Assembly: GCA_030248225.1 (NCBI GenBank)
Contig: JASANE010009783.1
Location: forward strand, 1 to 64,000
Source: Trileptium ribeirensis
Lineage: Eukaryota > Nematoda > Enoplea > Enoplida > Thoracostomopsidae
Length of the DNA stretch: 64,000 bases
Reading direction: 5' to 3'
Shown piece by piece: positions 50,265 to 61,230 of this stretch. A program made the position numbers and the translations under genes. Under the pieces are notes generated by a model that worked only from the letters and a program-made list of their open reading frames with translations, was not told the origin of the DNA and ran no database searches. Every line of letters starts with the position of its first letter. Position 1 is the first letter of the stretch.

Positions 50265-50870
50265 GTGTGTGATCTGCCATAACTCGGGAACAACTTAACC
50301 GTTTTTCATGATCTTGGGCTGATTCGAGCCGGCATAGTTATCATGTACATCGCCGAGCGTTATTTTTTTTGATTTGAGGTCTGGTTCCGGGGTCAGCGGT
50401 CAAAAATGTGGGTTTTGTGTCCTATTTTACCCCATTTTAGAACCCTTTACGGAAGCATGGTTATTTTATGTTAACTTTCTAATTTTTTCTCTGGTTGGCT
50501 TTATTTCGTAGTAAAATGATAAATGCCGATACGCACTTTTTGTTTTCCGATTAAGGTTCTGGTTCTAGAGTTATAGGGTTTGAGTTGCGGTGATATGGCA
50601 CCCTCGTTGCTCGAACCAAATTTCGAAAATTTTTCCTGTCGTTTTGGGTGGCTGAAAAGTTTTACTTCGGGGTTTTCGGGCATGGGAAACTCATTGCCGG
50701 TGTTAATTTTGTTCTAACTTGTGTGGCATTGTATAATATCCACATATAGCATATCGAAGTATGCTATCGAGAGCTGATGGCTGTGCACGCAAAAGGCGTA
50801 GGTGTACCTATACTTTAATACGTTCTGCAATCTCGATACAGGTACTAGTTTATTATGCGTGGATATACCT
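50265..50870 (+). repeat. Dispersed repeat, arm A (inverted mate at 54,680-55,085)
   Basis: Shares, in inverse orientation with 54,680-55,085, the words CATGATCTTGGGC, GATTTGAGGT, CATGGGAAACTCATTGCCGG, ATGCTATCGAGA and AAGGCGTAGGTGTACCTAT in the same order. Arm A has extra internal sequence (about 50,400-50,640). Probably two insertions of one element; no coding frame recognised. Confidence 0.75.
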
Positions 50871-51144
50871 AAGGTGCCCCACTACCATCTCTTTCAGTCA
50901 TTACCGATTGGCGATCACCTGGTCGATGTACCAACCATCCATCAACATACGTATAAGATATATAACATAAAATTGGTATTTTGGGGATGTATCCAAAATG
51001 TTACTAAACAAGATAATAGTCCTACGTATGAACGACTAGTTCAAAAAGCTATAATACCAAACAGTTACCGTTTGACATTTGAACTGGAAAATATATATAT
51101 TGTTATGGAACGAAAATACCCCTATTCATTGTTTTAAAGCTACA

Positions 51145-51316
51145 GTTACAATCAGAATATAAGTGTTATAAAATCGAACACAGACGATGTCGAAAGAAAA
51201 CGCAATGAATCCAAGGTAATCGACTTTTGTTTAAACGATCGATTTTCGTTTAAACGCAAACGTCGAAATCGAACGAAGCTTGGATCGATTTTTGAGCACT
51301 TAATTCTGATTGTAAC
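51145..51316. mobile_element. 172-bp miniature inverted-repeat element
   Basis: GTTACAATCAGAATATAAGT at the left end and its near-complement (CACTTAATTCTGATTGTAAC) at the right end. Contains CGATCGATTTTCGTTTAAAC-like inner repeats. Too small to code. Confidence 0.65.
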
Positions 51317-52443
51317 GCACATACCACATGTGAGCATAACAAAAAATGCGGAAAGCAAGTTGCTGTGTTGTGCGTTGTGAAACGAAATCGTGGCAAAATA
51401 GCAATTAAGCGCATTGTGCTAGGGAACAAAAATTACACCGTTTTCGGATCAGTCGCTCTGCGCTCGCGAAAGAAAAATTTTTAGTTTGGACTTGGCTGCT
51501 GCATTGACTGCTATGTGTCTCTAACATCGTTTTGTACTTGGTGTCAAAAGAAGATGGTAGATGGCGTAGCTTAACTTTACTCAGCATTATAACGGAAGAC
51601 TTTGCCATTAAAAACGTATGCTTCAACTTCTAGCTATGGAAATACGGCGTTTCGTTTTGTGCATAAAGCTTTGAAAATGGTCGCCTGGATCCGGTGACAC
51701 TTTTCTCTGCTTTCTAGAATTGCTTCCACTCGTCTGATATGGGGTCGCTGCCAAAGCGACAGTTATTCCTAGCGCTTACTGTATTTTTTTATAGATTATG
51801 TGGCTACGAAGCGAGAAAAAATAATATTTTTTGTAGTATGTATTTTTCTATTCAGTCGTTTAGTGGCTTGAAATTTTAATAAAATCAAATAAGTTTAATA
51901 AGGCTGCCAGGTTTAACGCATGAGTAAAATTAAGCTGCGCCGCTTACCATTCTGTTTTGTCAAAAGCAAATGCCATTCCGTTGTTTACTGAACAGAAGTT
52001 TCATTTTAGTATAAAATAACAGAAATTAGTCCGTTTCATATTTCATACATTATGAATTGAAAATGTCAGCTAACACATTGGTGTTAAAGTACAAGGGCTG
52101 AATTACATTCGCTATTGGCGTTATGGGACAGAAAAATGTCGAAATTGGATACGGCTATTGAAATCCGAGTTTTGTTATCTAACAACGTTTTGTACATAGT
52201 GTCAAAAGAGGATGGTTGGCAGCGCATCTTAAGTTTACTCTTGCATAAAATTAAAATTATTTTGACTGTAGGAACTGGAGTTATTGGAAGCGATTGGTGC
52301 ACGAAATGGCTAAGCTACATTTTCACTGTTTTGAGATAAAGCGATTTCGCGTCTCGATTTGTCAGAACTGAACTACCGGGTCGATTTATTATATTTAATT
52401 TACCGTTGAATACCAGTGCTCAAAATTGTATTGGCCGTTGAAG

Positions 52444-52610
52444 TATAGGCACGGCCAGAAATATTTGCAAAATCATCGAAATGTATTAAAGCAAGTTCCG
52501 ATCGATTGCGATTATATCGCAATTAAATAAAAGTCGAATTTATAAAATTTCCATTATTTTCGATTAAACAAAATTTCAATCGATTGCACTTATTTTTGGC
52601 CGCGACTGTA
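52444..52610. mobile_element. Mariner-like miniature element
   Basis: The right end, read inverted, is TACAGTCGCGGCCAAAAATA followed by AGTGCAATCGATTG. The left end is TATAGGCACGGCCAGAAATA. TA at the borders and a CAGT...GGCCAAAAATAAGTG pattern are typical of Tc1/mariner-derived miniature elements. A related right end occurs at about 62,770-62,800. Confidence 0.55.
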
Positions 52611-52665
52611 TTTTTAATCGACTAAACTATTTTTATGATCTTGTTGTGGGTTTGTGTATTTACAG

Positions 52666-52793
52666 AATATGCCGTCACCACTACGCACCTATATCAATAA
52701 TTGTTTCGAAAAGGCGCCGTCTCTCAGCTACGCACTGGAAAAGCGTAAATTAATGGGTTTGGCGATCAGCGCTTTGCTGCCCTCCTGTGTCGC
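52666..52793 (+). CDS. IPO11: IPO11 exon k
   Basis: Acceptor gtatttacag, donor GTCGC|GTAAGT. 42 codons plus two trailing bases, completed to Ala by exon l. Reads NMPSPLRTYINNCFEKAPSL, then YALEKRKLMGLAISALLPS, matching the importin-11 WVDRMDNITQPERRKLSALALLSLLPS stretch. The ERRKLSALALLSLLP-like core is the strongest match in the C-terminal third. Confidence 0.92.
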
Positions 52794-53241
52794 GTAAGTC
52801 TGATTTAGCTAGTGCCATAGATAATAACTGTCGATGGAAGCTCGTATTTTTTATCAGATTGGCAGCTTTGAAATTGCAAGATACAATTTTTGCTTTTGCT
52901 CAGAACTAATCTTTCGCTTGAAACCCAACAGTCATTTTGTGTCGGGCAACATTGTCGTTAATATTATTAGAACGTTTGCATTGATAATGCACACTCCATT
53001 TTTTTCTCTTGTAAATGGGTCCCAAACGGAGGTTTGGTTAACAATAATAGTCACGTTTGAAAGTAATTTAGACTAACCGGGACTGGCAAAGTCCATAATT
53101 AATATTGAACTCAAATTTAGATAAGCTATTTTTTTTCAGACTTCGCTTACGGGAAATCGTGAAGTTGGGAATGCGGTGGAACTTATCGATGCTTATTTTT
53201 GATGAGTAATAACACCGCACGTAACGTTCATTATTTTTCAG
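52794..53241. other. Intron l (448 bp)
   Basis: AT-rich sequence with no repeats recognised. Confidence 0.7.
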
Positions 53242-53331
53242 ACATACTGGCGACTTGTTTCCGGTAATGATGAAGCACTTGTACGACACTTTGATGGAAG
53301 TATGCGTTTTTGAAAACCAAAAATACATCGA
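53242..53331 (+). CDS. IPO11: IPO11 exon l
   Basis: Acceptor tatttttcag, donor CATCGA|GTAAGT. One leading base, 29 codons and two trailing bases. Reads HTGDLFPVMMKHLYDTLMEV then CVFENQKYIE, in place of the family IINISVEGLHDVM stretch. Confidence 0.88.
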
Positions 53332-54559
53332 GTAAGTTTGCTTCGTTGTGACGCAGTCGTTGTCAGTGACCAAAGCATAGCAATTGTTTGCCGCCAAAAT
53401 GGTGAACACGTATCTTTCACAAATAATTTTCCTTTTGTCATGATATTGCTGCTTTTATGCGACTATGAAGATGCTTAGGCATCTAAACGTTTTCGTTAAT
53501 TGCGCTTTATTTATTGATCGACATGGCGTACCTCGACACAACACGAAAGCCTCCCACTATGTCTCTGTGTAGACTGGTTCACACTGAATGTCACGAACTA
53601 AGTTTAGACGGACCATACTTTCGACATGGCGCACCTCGACACAACAAGAAAGCCTCCCACTAAATGTCTCTGTGTAGACTGGTTCACACTGAATGTCACG
53701 AACTAAGTTTAGACGGACCATACTTTCGACATGGCGCACCTCGACACAACAAGAAAGCCTCCCACTAAATGTCTCTGTGTAGACTGGTTCACACTGAATG
53801 TCACGAACTAAGTTTAGACGGACCATACTTTCGACATGGCGCACCTCGACACAACAAGAAAGCCTCCCACTAAATGTCTCTGTGTAGACTGGTTCACACT
53901 GAATGTCACGAACTAAGTTTAGACGGACCATACTTTCGACATGGCGCACCTCGACACAACAAGAAAGCCTCCCACTAAATGTCTCTGTGTAGACTGGTTC
54001 ACACTGAATGTCACGAACTAAGTTTAGACGGACCATACTTTCGACATGGCGCACCTCGACACAACAAGAAAGCCTCCCACTAAATGTCTCTGTGTAGACT
54101 GGTTCACACTGAATGTCACGAACTAAGTTTAGACGGACCATACTTTCGACATGGCGTACCTCGACACAACACCAAAGCCTCCCACTAAATGTCCCTGTGT
54201 AGACTGGTTCACGCTGAATGTCACGAACTAAGTTTAGACGGACCATACTTTCGACATGGCGTACCTCGACACAACACCAAAGCCTCCCACTAAATGTCCC
54301 TGTGTAGACTGGTTCACGCTGAATGTCACGAACTAAGTTTAGAGGGAATAGTTTCACATCGCTCTACTAAAAATAATATGTCCTTGTGAGGTATTGTGCT
54401 GTGTGATTTGTTTAGTCACGTATTGTGGTAAATATTTAAACATATTTAGGGAGTAAGGTTTTAGGGAGAATTTAAAGGTTTTGCTACAGAAATATCGGTG
54501 AATATTAGTACAATTTACAACATGTGCTAATCTGTGCAAGATTATTTGTTGTATTTCAG
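53332..54559. other. Intron filled mostly by a 105-bp minisatellite
   Basis: Minisatellite at 53,517-54,341; the flanks are AT-rich with nothing recognised. Confidence 0.8.
53517..54341. repeat. 105-bp minisatellite, about 7.9 units
   Basis: The unit starts TTTCGACATGGCGCACCTCG and ends near GTTTAGACGGACCATAC. The period is exactly 105 bases (for example 53,616 to 53,721), so any open frame repeats every 35 residues. The minus strand is open for 266 codons for this reason. The first unit and the last two differ (GTACCTCGACACAACAC, CTCCCACTAT, GTCCCTGTGTAGACTGGTTC), while the central units appear identical. Confidence 0.95.
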
Positions 54560-54653
54560 TACAGTTCGATCTGACACATCTGATAAACTGCTGGCCGAAG
54601 GCAATGAGGACTCCGCTTTTCACTTGAACGAGCACGAAAAAAGACTGTGTGTG
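54560..54653 (+). CDS. IPO11: IPO11 exon m
   Basis: Acceptor gtatttcag, donor TGTGTG|GTACGA. One leading base completes Asp with exon l, then 31 codons. Reads TVRSDTSDKLLAEGNEDSAF then HLNEHEKRLCV, the acidic linker before the final helix pair (family: an EDEEPPTEQDKRKKM-like segment). Confidence 0.85.
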
Positions 54654-54679
54654 GTACGATCTTTTGTCTTCTAATACTA

Positions 54680-55085
54680 GTAACTCTATCGATATTGCAG
54701 ATCCTAGTGAAGCATAGGTACACCTACGCCTTATGCGTACACAGCCAGTCAGTTCTCGATAGCATATGTATATATAATAAGTGTATATCACACAATACCG
54801 CACAAGAACACCGGCAATGAGTTTCCCATGCCGGAAAACCCCCAAACAAAATTTTCCAGCCGCCCATGACGTAAGAACAAATTTGGGATGAAGGGCTGTG
54901 CCTCAAACTCTTGTACCGGAGCCTTGTGAATGGTAAAAAATCCTCATTTTGACTTCTGACCCGGAACCACACCTCAAATCAAAAAACTGTCGGCGATGTA
55001 CACGGTTACATCAACTATACCGGTTCGAATGTGCCCAAGATCATGACAACCGGTTAAGTCGTTCCCTAGTTAGACATCAATTCCG
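54680..55085 (-). repeat. Dispersed repeat, arm B (inverted mate at 50,265-50,870)
   Basis: See arm A. It begins within about 30 bases of the exon m donor and retains ATAGGTACACCTACGCCTTA, CCGGCAATGAGTTTCCCATG, ACCTCAAATC and GCCCAAGATCATG in inverted order. It and arm A bracket exons k-m. Confidence 0.75.
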
Positions 55086-55107
55086 CCGCACTCGGTGTGC
55101 TATAGAG

Positions 55108-55313
55108 TAGTGCTGGGCAACGACCAGTTTTGACTTGAAACGGCCGGCGGGCGGACGGCTTTGAAATTAAAAGGCCGACTACCGTCGAAGTCTTAACGGT
55201 CCGTCAACAGCTCAGCGACTGAGTGACGGTCCGACGGATGCGAAAATTTCTAAACGGCCGACCGAAGATTATTAGGGCTGGACGACGGCTTTCACAGCTG
55301 TTGCCTAGCAGTA
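55108..55313. mobile_element. hAT-like miniature element (206 bp)
   Basis: The left end TAGTGCTGGGCAACGAC and the complement of the right end, TACTGCTAGGCAACAGC, are inverted. The TAG/CAGTGCTGGGCAA pattern is typical of hAT-derived ends. Flanking 8-mers CTATAGAG and CTGGCAAG agree only in part. The interior is GC-rich with ACGGCCG and CGGTCCG words, unlike the surroundings. Confidence 0.6.
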
Positions 55314-55795
55314 CTGGCAAGGCGTTAACATTGGTTTGGGTGCGTATTTATGCGTTTATTTTTTGCCATGAGACTTACACTAAGCCTAAATCGGGGTCTA
55401 AACCGTTTTCTAATGTTATAACGGAACATCCCTCAAGGTTATTTGAGATAGAGTAACAGTGTAATAATACAAGCAATTTACGTTAATAATATAAGTAATA
55501 TACACTTTACGTTAACAAACATAATTCGATCGATTCACCAACAGTTTATGATGCTTTCTTGAGAAGACTGTACTTTTCGAAATCACCGTAAAGAGCGTCA
55601 AAAATGAAGCGATGCATTTCGAATTTACCCCTGGTTCTACTTTGTTATCATTTTTGGGGATCATGTTATCATGAACAACCAAAGTGCTACCAAGCCAACG
55701 CTCTCAGCGCAGAATAGTATTTTGGAGCCAAAATTTGGGTATAATAGAATCCTTACACTTAAATTCGACTTATCTATAAATATTTAATGTTTTAG

Positions 55796-55891
55796 CTGGT
55801 GTTTATGATGCCATTAAACGAGTTTTTTGTCGAATGAGTAAAACTAATCGAGCAGTCGATGGGCGGCGATGCGTTTGCCAAGCTTTGGGCA
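55796..55891 (+). pseudogene. Decayed duplicate of the IPO11 terminal exon
   Basis: Matches 56,778-56,888 at its acceptor (atgttttag) and over most of its length (GATGCCATTAAACGA, ACTAATCGAGCAGTCGATG, GCGTTTGCCAAGCTTTGGGC). The preceding intron also looks related. It lacks 15 bases after CTG and one base before AGTAAAACTAATCG, so an exon spliced here in phase 0 would read LVFMMPLNEFFVE and stop at TGA 55,835-55,837. The last third of the real exon is not recognisable. Confidence 0.85.
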
Positions 55892-56489
55892 TAAGCGCTT
55901 GTACAAAGAACGAAACCCGGGACGTTGAAATTTTTAGTGCCAAATCTAAGCAAATTTTGTCGGGTCTTTTAGGTTTTATTGCAACGAATCAGAACTAATT
56001 TTAGTAAATGTATACTTTTATTTTCCGTTCAAGCCGCATTAACGAGTTCAGCCCAGTGGCACAAAAATTAGCTCAAGCTCTGTTCACGTTCAGGAGTTGT
56101 CTTTTCACTGAAAGCCTAGAGTTTAATACGTTAATTAATGAATATAAAAGATTTTGACTCTGTTCGACTCTGCCTGCGAATGCGGTTCGAATGGCATCTA
56201 ACATTTACTAGAAAATTATTAGCACCAATCAAAACCATAAAAATAGAAATTTTTGTGCCATAAATATGGTTCTAATGGAGATTTTTTAACCCTAACTCTA
56301 ACTACTCGTTCAGCAAAATTATTATCGGTGTTTCCTTTTATATTTACCATTTTCGGCCGGGAGGTGTATAACCTGAAAGCCATTATTGCTGTATAACCTA
56401 TAAAACGATCCGATTTCGCCCATAATGTCCATAGTGCATACTCATTACGTTTGGTGCATGACTCAGATGGACATAATTAATGCCAGGTT

Positions 56490-56590
56490 TTATGGGTTAA
56501 AGTGGCTTAGCCAAACCACTGAGCTATCTAGTAACCGTTGGTCGGCTCCCTTAGGCTAAGTGAACGAATAACAACGAACGGGCAGGCATA
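56490..56590 (-). repeat. SINE-like fragment with tRNA box-A-like sequence
   Basis: On the minus strand AGATAGCTCAGTGGTTTGGC resembles a tRNA A box (TAGCTCAGTGG). The neighbouring GAATAACAACGAACGGGCAG (plus strand) is shared with the copy at 61,112-61,230. No clear B box here. Confidence 0.45.
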
Positions 56591-56777
56591 TGCGGCATTG
56601 TCAACACAAAAGTTCACGGTGTGCTGTACCCATTTGTGGCCTGTCAGGGTTAAACGAAAAATAAATTAATCTAAGTAAAATTAAATTAGTGCTTCCAACC
56701 CAATGGTCTCATCGCAAATTTGAGGACGATAGAATGCATCGATTTCTCAAAATTTCACTTATCTGCAAATGTTTTAG

Positions 56778-56969
56778 CTGCGAAAACTGGATCCGGTGTT
56801 TACGATGCCACTAAACGAACTTTCTGTCGAAAGACTAAAACTAATCGAGCAGTCGATGAATGGCGATGCGTTTGCTAAGCTTTGGGCATCCGTTGAAGAC
56901 GATGTTCGTTATAACTTTTTCAAGTTTTGTAATATTGACTCAGTTTCTTCACAACTTATTGATGCGTAA
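56778..56969 (+). CDS. IPO11: IPO11 terminal exon n with stop codon
   Basis: Acceptor atgttttag, phase 0, 63 codons then TAA. Reads LRKLDPVFTMPLNELSVERL then KLIEQSMNGDAFAKLWASVE, ending SSQLIDA. It matches the importin-11 C-terminus, which begins LALKDPVHTVSLQQFIYEKL and ends with a short TVDTEIVTQLQEFLQ-type helix. Lengths agree to within a few residues. Exons b-n together give about 800 residues against about 975 for the whole vertebrate protein, so 150-200 N-terminal residues are unaccounted for. No canonical AATAAA was seen close to the stop. Confidence 0.93.
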   Translation: MRKLDPVFTMPLNELSVERLKLIEQSMNGDAFAKLWASVEDDVRYNFFKFCNIDSVSSQLIDA

Positions 56970-58173
56970 TAGTAAAATTTATATACTTGTTAAATTGATT
57001 TGGGCAAACGCACGACATTAATGTACACGGAACTATCTTTCAAATCTCGCACAGCGGAGAGACGTTTGAAAATATCTCCGTTTGCCACTCAGCATCAGTA
57101 GGCAAAGCAGAGTGTACATTCTGTTTGACTGATGCATCCTGTCATGCGCATTCAGCAACTCAGAAATAGTGTACTCTACATAATGTTGGTTTGTATTTTT
57201 AGCTCAGGTTAACTGTTATGATATCTAATAGGTAGTGTTTTATTACACAGCCAGGCGTACGAGCTTAATGTCTTCATGTTTCATTTAACATTCGGCAGGC
57301 GCTCAAGTTCAGTCGGCTCGTGTGGGGGAGCTACATGATTCAGCGGTGAAGGAGAAAAATTTTCTAAATGTTTGGAAATTTATTCCCGCTTCGTTTACGC
57401 CCAATTTTTGGTGGTTTTTATCATATTTGGTAATTTGTGCCAGATTTTCCCCAATTTTTGTCAATATTATCAAAGTTCTCCGATTCTGCTACCAATGGTG
57501 CTCGAGGGTCTAATCATCAGGGCGTAGTCACCTGAAAAGTCCAATTTTCACTGTAGCTGGAATTCGACCATGACGTGCTTCTGTTATGGCTTATTCTTTT
57601 TAGACATTCCTAGAAAAGTGCAACACCGATGGTCCAAATTATTTTAGCTCGTCGGTAATCATATCTTGTAGCGGTTATAGTATTGTTGCTTTTACATAGA
57701 TAAGCGGCACAACTTCCGACTTAGGTTCTTGTAGGGGCCGTGTAATTAGGTAAATTGGATTCCCGTATGCTTAACCGGTAATGCAGTTTCTAAGTTACAG
57801 CGTGCGACGTTTATAGTGCACGAAACCGAAATTTCCAAGTCTTAAAACTCAGGAGAGCGCAATTTATATTCCATACTACAATCACAGCAATGTCAGTCCA
57901 TTGAATTGTCTTTCACATTACGTCGTCGCTACACGGAACGTACAAAGAGCGAATGCTTACTGTGACGCATTTGTCGGTCATTTTTGGGAAATGAGCTAGA
58001 GACTATATCTTTTCACAATATAAAGACTTGCAAATTGAGGTGGGCCCGCGTGCCGAAATACTAAGCCGAGCTGAATTTCCTTTAAGGTGGCTGGAACAGC
58101 CTGGGCTAGCATATGATAAGGTGTGACCGATATCACTTCTACTGTGTAGTCTTCACAGTACCATGTAAGCAGT

Positions 58174-58899
58174 ACTAAACGTTTAGGGGCTTATGTCCTT
58201 AATTGAGTGAACTTATTGTAAAAACAGATATTACTGACACAATGGGAGTTCACATTTGGTGAACCCGATGTCAGCGACGTTTTTATTGCCATCCGTTCGT
58301 GAAATTGGACATTCCTTCGTGTATTGTTTGTGAATGATCAGGACCGTGAAATTTATCGTGAATTTTGTATAGCGTCGTGGGGAAACTATTTTCACAATAG
58401 TGAATTTGCTTTAATATTAATTTACTTAATACACATGTATATTGATTTAATATAGTTTCTTTATGACTATTATTTTGCGTTAAACAGCGGCATGTGCACA
58501 TACGTACGATCATCTGTACTAACGTTTAGGGGCACAATAACGGGAACACGACATAAAACGTCCACTTTGTGGAGAAACGATTATGCAATTCTCGTGAGCG
58601 AATTTCTGAACAAATTATTGAATGATTATGATCAGATTTAACTCACAAAATTAAGTAGTATACGAATTAGAATGTTGGAAAGATATATATTTTAAATACA
58701 TTGGATGTATTCTTGATGTTTGGAGACTTATTATAATAAAGCATTTTCAGCAATATGGTCAATGTTTCTTATACTATGCATGCATAGCTCATACCATTCC
58801 TATAATTCACTTTATTATCTGTGTTTAAGTAATTGGATTTATGTACTTAAATGAGTGAACTTATAAAAATAATTATTGATACAATGGAAGTTCACATAC
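58174..58899. repeat. Dispersed short direct repeats
   Basis: ACTAAACGTTTAGGGGC (58,174) recurs as ACTAACGTTTAGGGGCAC at about 58,518. GAGTGAACTTAT...GACACAATGGGAGTTCACAT (58,205-58,255) recurs at 58,852-58,897 as a variant. GTGAACT and AGTTCAC bracket each copy, so it may be a tiny hairpin element. Confidence 0.55.
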
Positions 58900-61111
58900 C
58901 TATTTCGCAACACTATCACGCAAACCACTACCTACTTTATTATGCTAAAATAAGGTATACTAAAAACGACGTCAACACCAACTGAAAAATCTGGAGCATA
59001 CATAAGTTTATTTAAACAAAGTCTTTTCAGCAGAATAGTTTCGAACCATTGTCACTCGCTAACACTACAGAAGCGTTATGTTCCAGCTCAGCCCTAGCCA
59101 AGATACAAAAGTTTAAATAGGAAACCGCTCATAAAGCAAATACCCGCCGACATCATCTTTATATATTGACACCAATGTGTAGTTCACGTAATTCAATCGA
59201 CATGAACTTGTATAGTTTTTCCCTTCAAGCTTGCCGAAAATTTTGTCGGAAAAATTCTGCTCTTCGAAATGTTAGAAAGCCCACAAAACTGTGTTACCTA
59301 ATGCGACATAAATGTTCCTAAAAGAGGCTCAAATGGTTTACTAACGTACAATATTTGAAGTTTTGCAATTACCATGTTCAACCTTTTGGTTAAATTTAGA
59401 CTAAGGCTTTAGATTGCCCATAGAATTCTCTGTAGCACGATACAAATTTTAACGCGGCTCGCTTTGGTAATGCGCTAACACCTTCCAAGAAAGCACCATA
59501 TGTTCTCTAATAGGCGGTGACTAAAATGAGTGTTTCTAAGTTAATAAGGCGTGCTGAATATATATAAAATAATGTGACTTTCAATCGAATTTCGTATACT
59601 TGCACCAGGACAGTGTCGAAGCACGAAGCTTCCGACAAAGTTGCTACAACAGTAAGAACTTGTAACTGGAACCAAGCAGCGTAATATGGCACTCATATTA
59701 GGTCCAGAAAATAGGAACCACAGTTTAAGTCTAGTAATATATACCAAAGTGCTACGAGGCTTACAGGTGATATGTGCGATTACTAAAACGGATTTCCTTT
59801 CTAAAAATAAAATGGGACCTAGTAAACACAGCCAATACGAAGTAGAACCAACACAAAATTATTGTTTATTTTGATCAAAATAAGCCGCTGTTTTGACACA
59901 ATTTACTGGTGGAATTGGTAAATACGATGGATTCCAAATCGTAAAAACTACGAAATTGTTAACAACACAAACAATAAAATTTCAGTTCAATTGTATAACT
60001 ATTCGTAAAGGCACAGGTGCTAAAATTGGCAGTTTGTTACTACAAGGGGTGTGATCCTACTTCGGATACGAAAGGATGCAGAATTGAGGCAAAGCCATAA
60101 ACCTAGTGCCACATGAACTCACACATTGCACAAATTGCAGAATATTAGTAAAGCAATAGCATAAAATATTGAAATAAAAGATCTAGATAGAACATTCACC
60201 AAAATATATCATACCCAGCATTAAAACAGGTCAGGCAATGTAAGAAATGGACATAAATAAGGCAAAATACAACCCTACATAATGTATATATAACGGGTTA
60301 CAACTGAGTGTAATGATTCAGAATTCAATTCCACATCCTGGTCAGAGAAATATCTAATTTTCGCTGTTGATAAGAACAATGCGAACCCGGAGTCATTCTC
60401 ACGCTCTAAATTACATCAACGGTACTGGATTCCGTACCTCATTTTAGTCATGCTTTTCATTGCCTGTTAAGGACCATTTTTCCAGGCATGTTTTACTTAG
60501 CTTTGCCAATCAAAAGAAACACATATCAGCTTAGGGCAAGGTATAGTCATACGTTCTTTGAATATTAACGGAATAACATTTTGAAGAATAGTCATCTCAG
60601 CCAATAATCTATGTTCCGCTCTGCATTTAGGTCAGTTGAAAATCATCTTCCAAACTGTTAAAGGCTGTAGTAGGATAGTTGAAGGAAATTTTTTGATAAT
60701 AAAATGGAAATTTTGTCAAAAAATTTCCACCGTCCATCCAAAAAAATTCTTGGAGTAGTTTTTTGTTCTGTGGATTCAAAATTCCAAGAAACACACCCTG
60801 TCCATAAAAGACGTTCTTTAAGAAGGGTAAGCTTAAAGAAGCAGAGCAAAATTTGCAGACAGTTTTAGAGCTCAATGTATTAAGTATTACGGCAGTCTAA
60901 ATACGTTTATCAATTTGAAAACTGCAACAAAATAATGATTCAGTTCAGGCAAGAATTTTTCCAACCGGCATGCGACTTTTTAGACCGGTATCCAACAGCA
61001 CTAAGAGCTCTAAAATAAATTTTGCCAAAATTTTCCCTGAATTTTCTTAACCTTGTACTGAATGAATTAATCTGTATATATTTCGTGCACAAAGTTGAAC
61101 AAACGCTTGCA

Positions 61112-61230
61112 GAAGCGGCGGATTGGACCTAGATGGTTTGGTTGCGAGTCTCGTACGCTAGCTACTTGCTATATGTATGGGCTGTTGCTTGGTTCCTTAG
61201 AGCGAGCGAATAACAACGCACCTGCAACCG
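61112..61230 (-). repeat. tRNA-derived SINE-like element
   Basis: On the minus strand AGTAGCTAGCGTACGAGACT followed by CGCAACCAAACCATCTAGGTCCAATCC resembles a tRNA D-arm to T-arm series, with a B-box-like GGTCCAATCC. No proper acceptor stem or 3' CCA-like end was seen, so it is not called as a tRNA gene. Part of it is shared with 56,490-56,590. Confidence 0.5.

Larger units (their letters stand above)
49882..52665. other. Intron with several small elements
   Basis: 2.8 kb with no exon seen. It holds one arm of a dispersed inverted repeat (50,265-50,870), a small hairpin element (51,145-51,316), two related sequences near 51,405-51,610 and 52,085-52,300 sharing GTTTTGTAC...GTGTCAAAAGA, and a mariner-like miniature element (52,444-52,610). 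Confidence 0.7.
54654..56777. other. Intron with a repeat arm, a hAT-like element and a decayed terminal-exon duplicate
   Basis: Contains arm B (54,680-55,085), the element at 55,108-55,313, the exon duplicate at 55,796-55,891 and a SINE-like piece at about 56,490-56,590. The rest has no coding signal. Confidence 0.75.

Noticed and set aside
53557..54357. 266-codon minus-strand frame with 35-residue repeats
   Set aside because: Explained by a 105-bp minisatellite period inside an intron. No promoter, splice or family evidence.
54354..54845. 163-codon minus-strand frame
   Set aside because: Antisense to IPO11 exon m and a dispersed repeat arm; no family resemblance.
56985..57175. Cys-containing 56-codon frame just after the IPO11 stop
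   Set aside because: No start codon or splice context; within the range expected by chance.
61112..61175. tRNA gene on the minus strand
   Set aside because: A- and B-box-like words are present, but no paired acceptor stem or proper anticodon arm was found; more likely a SINE.
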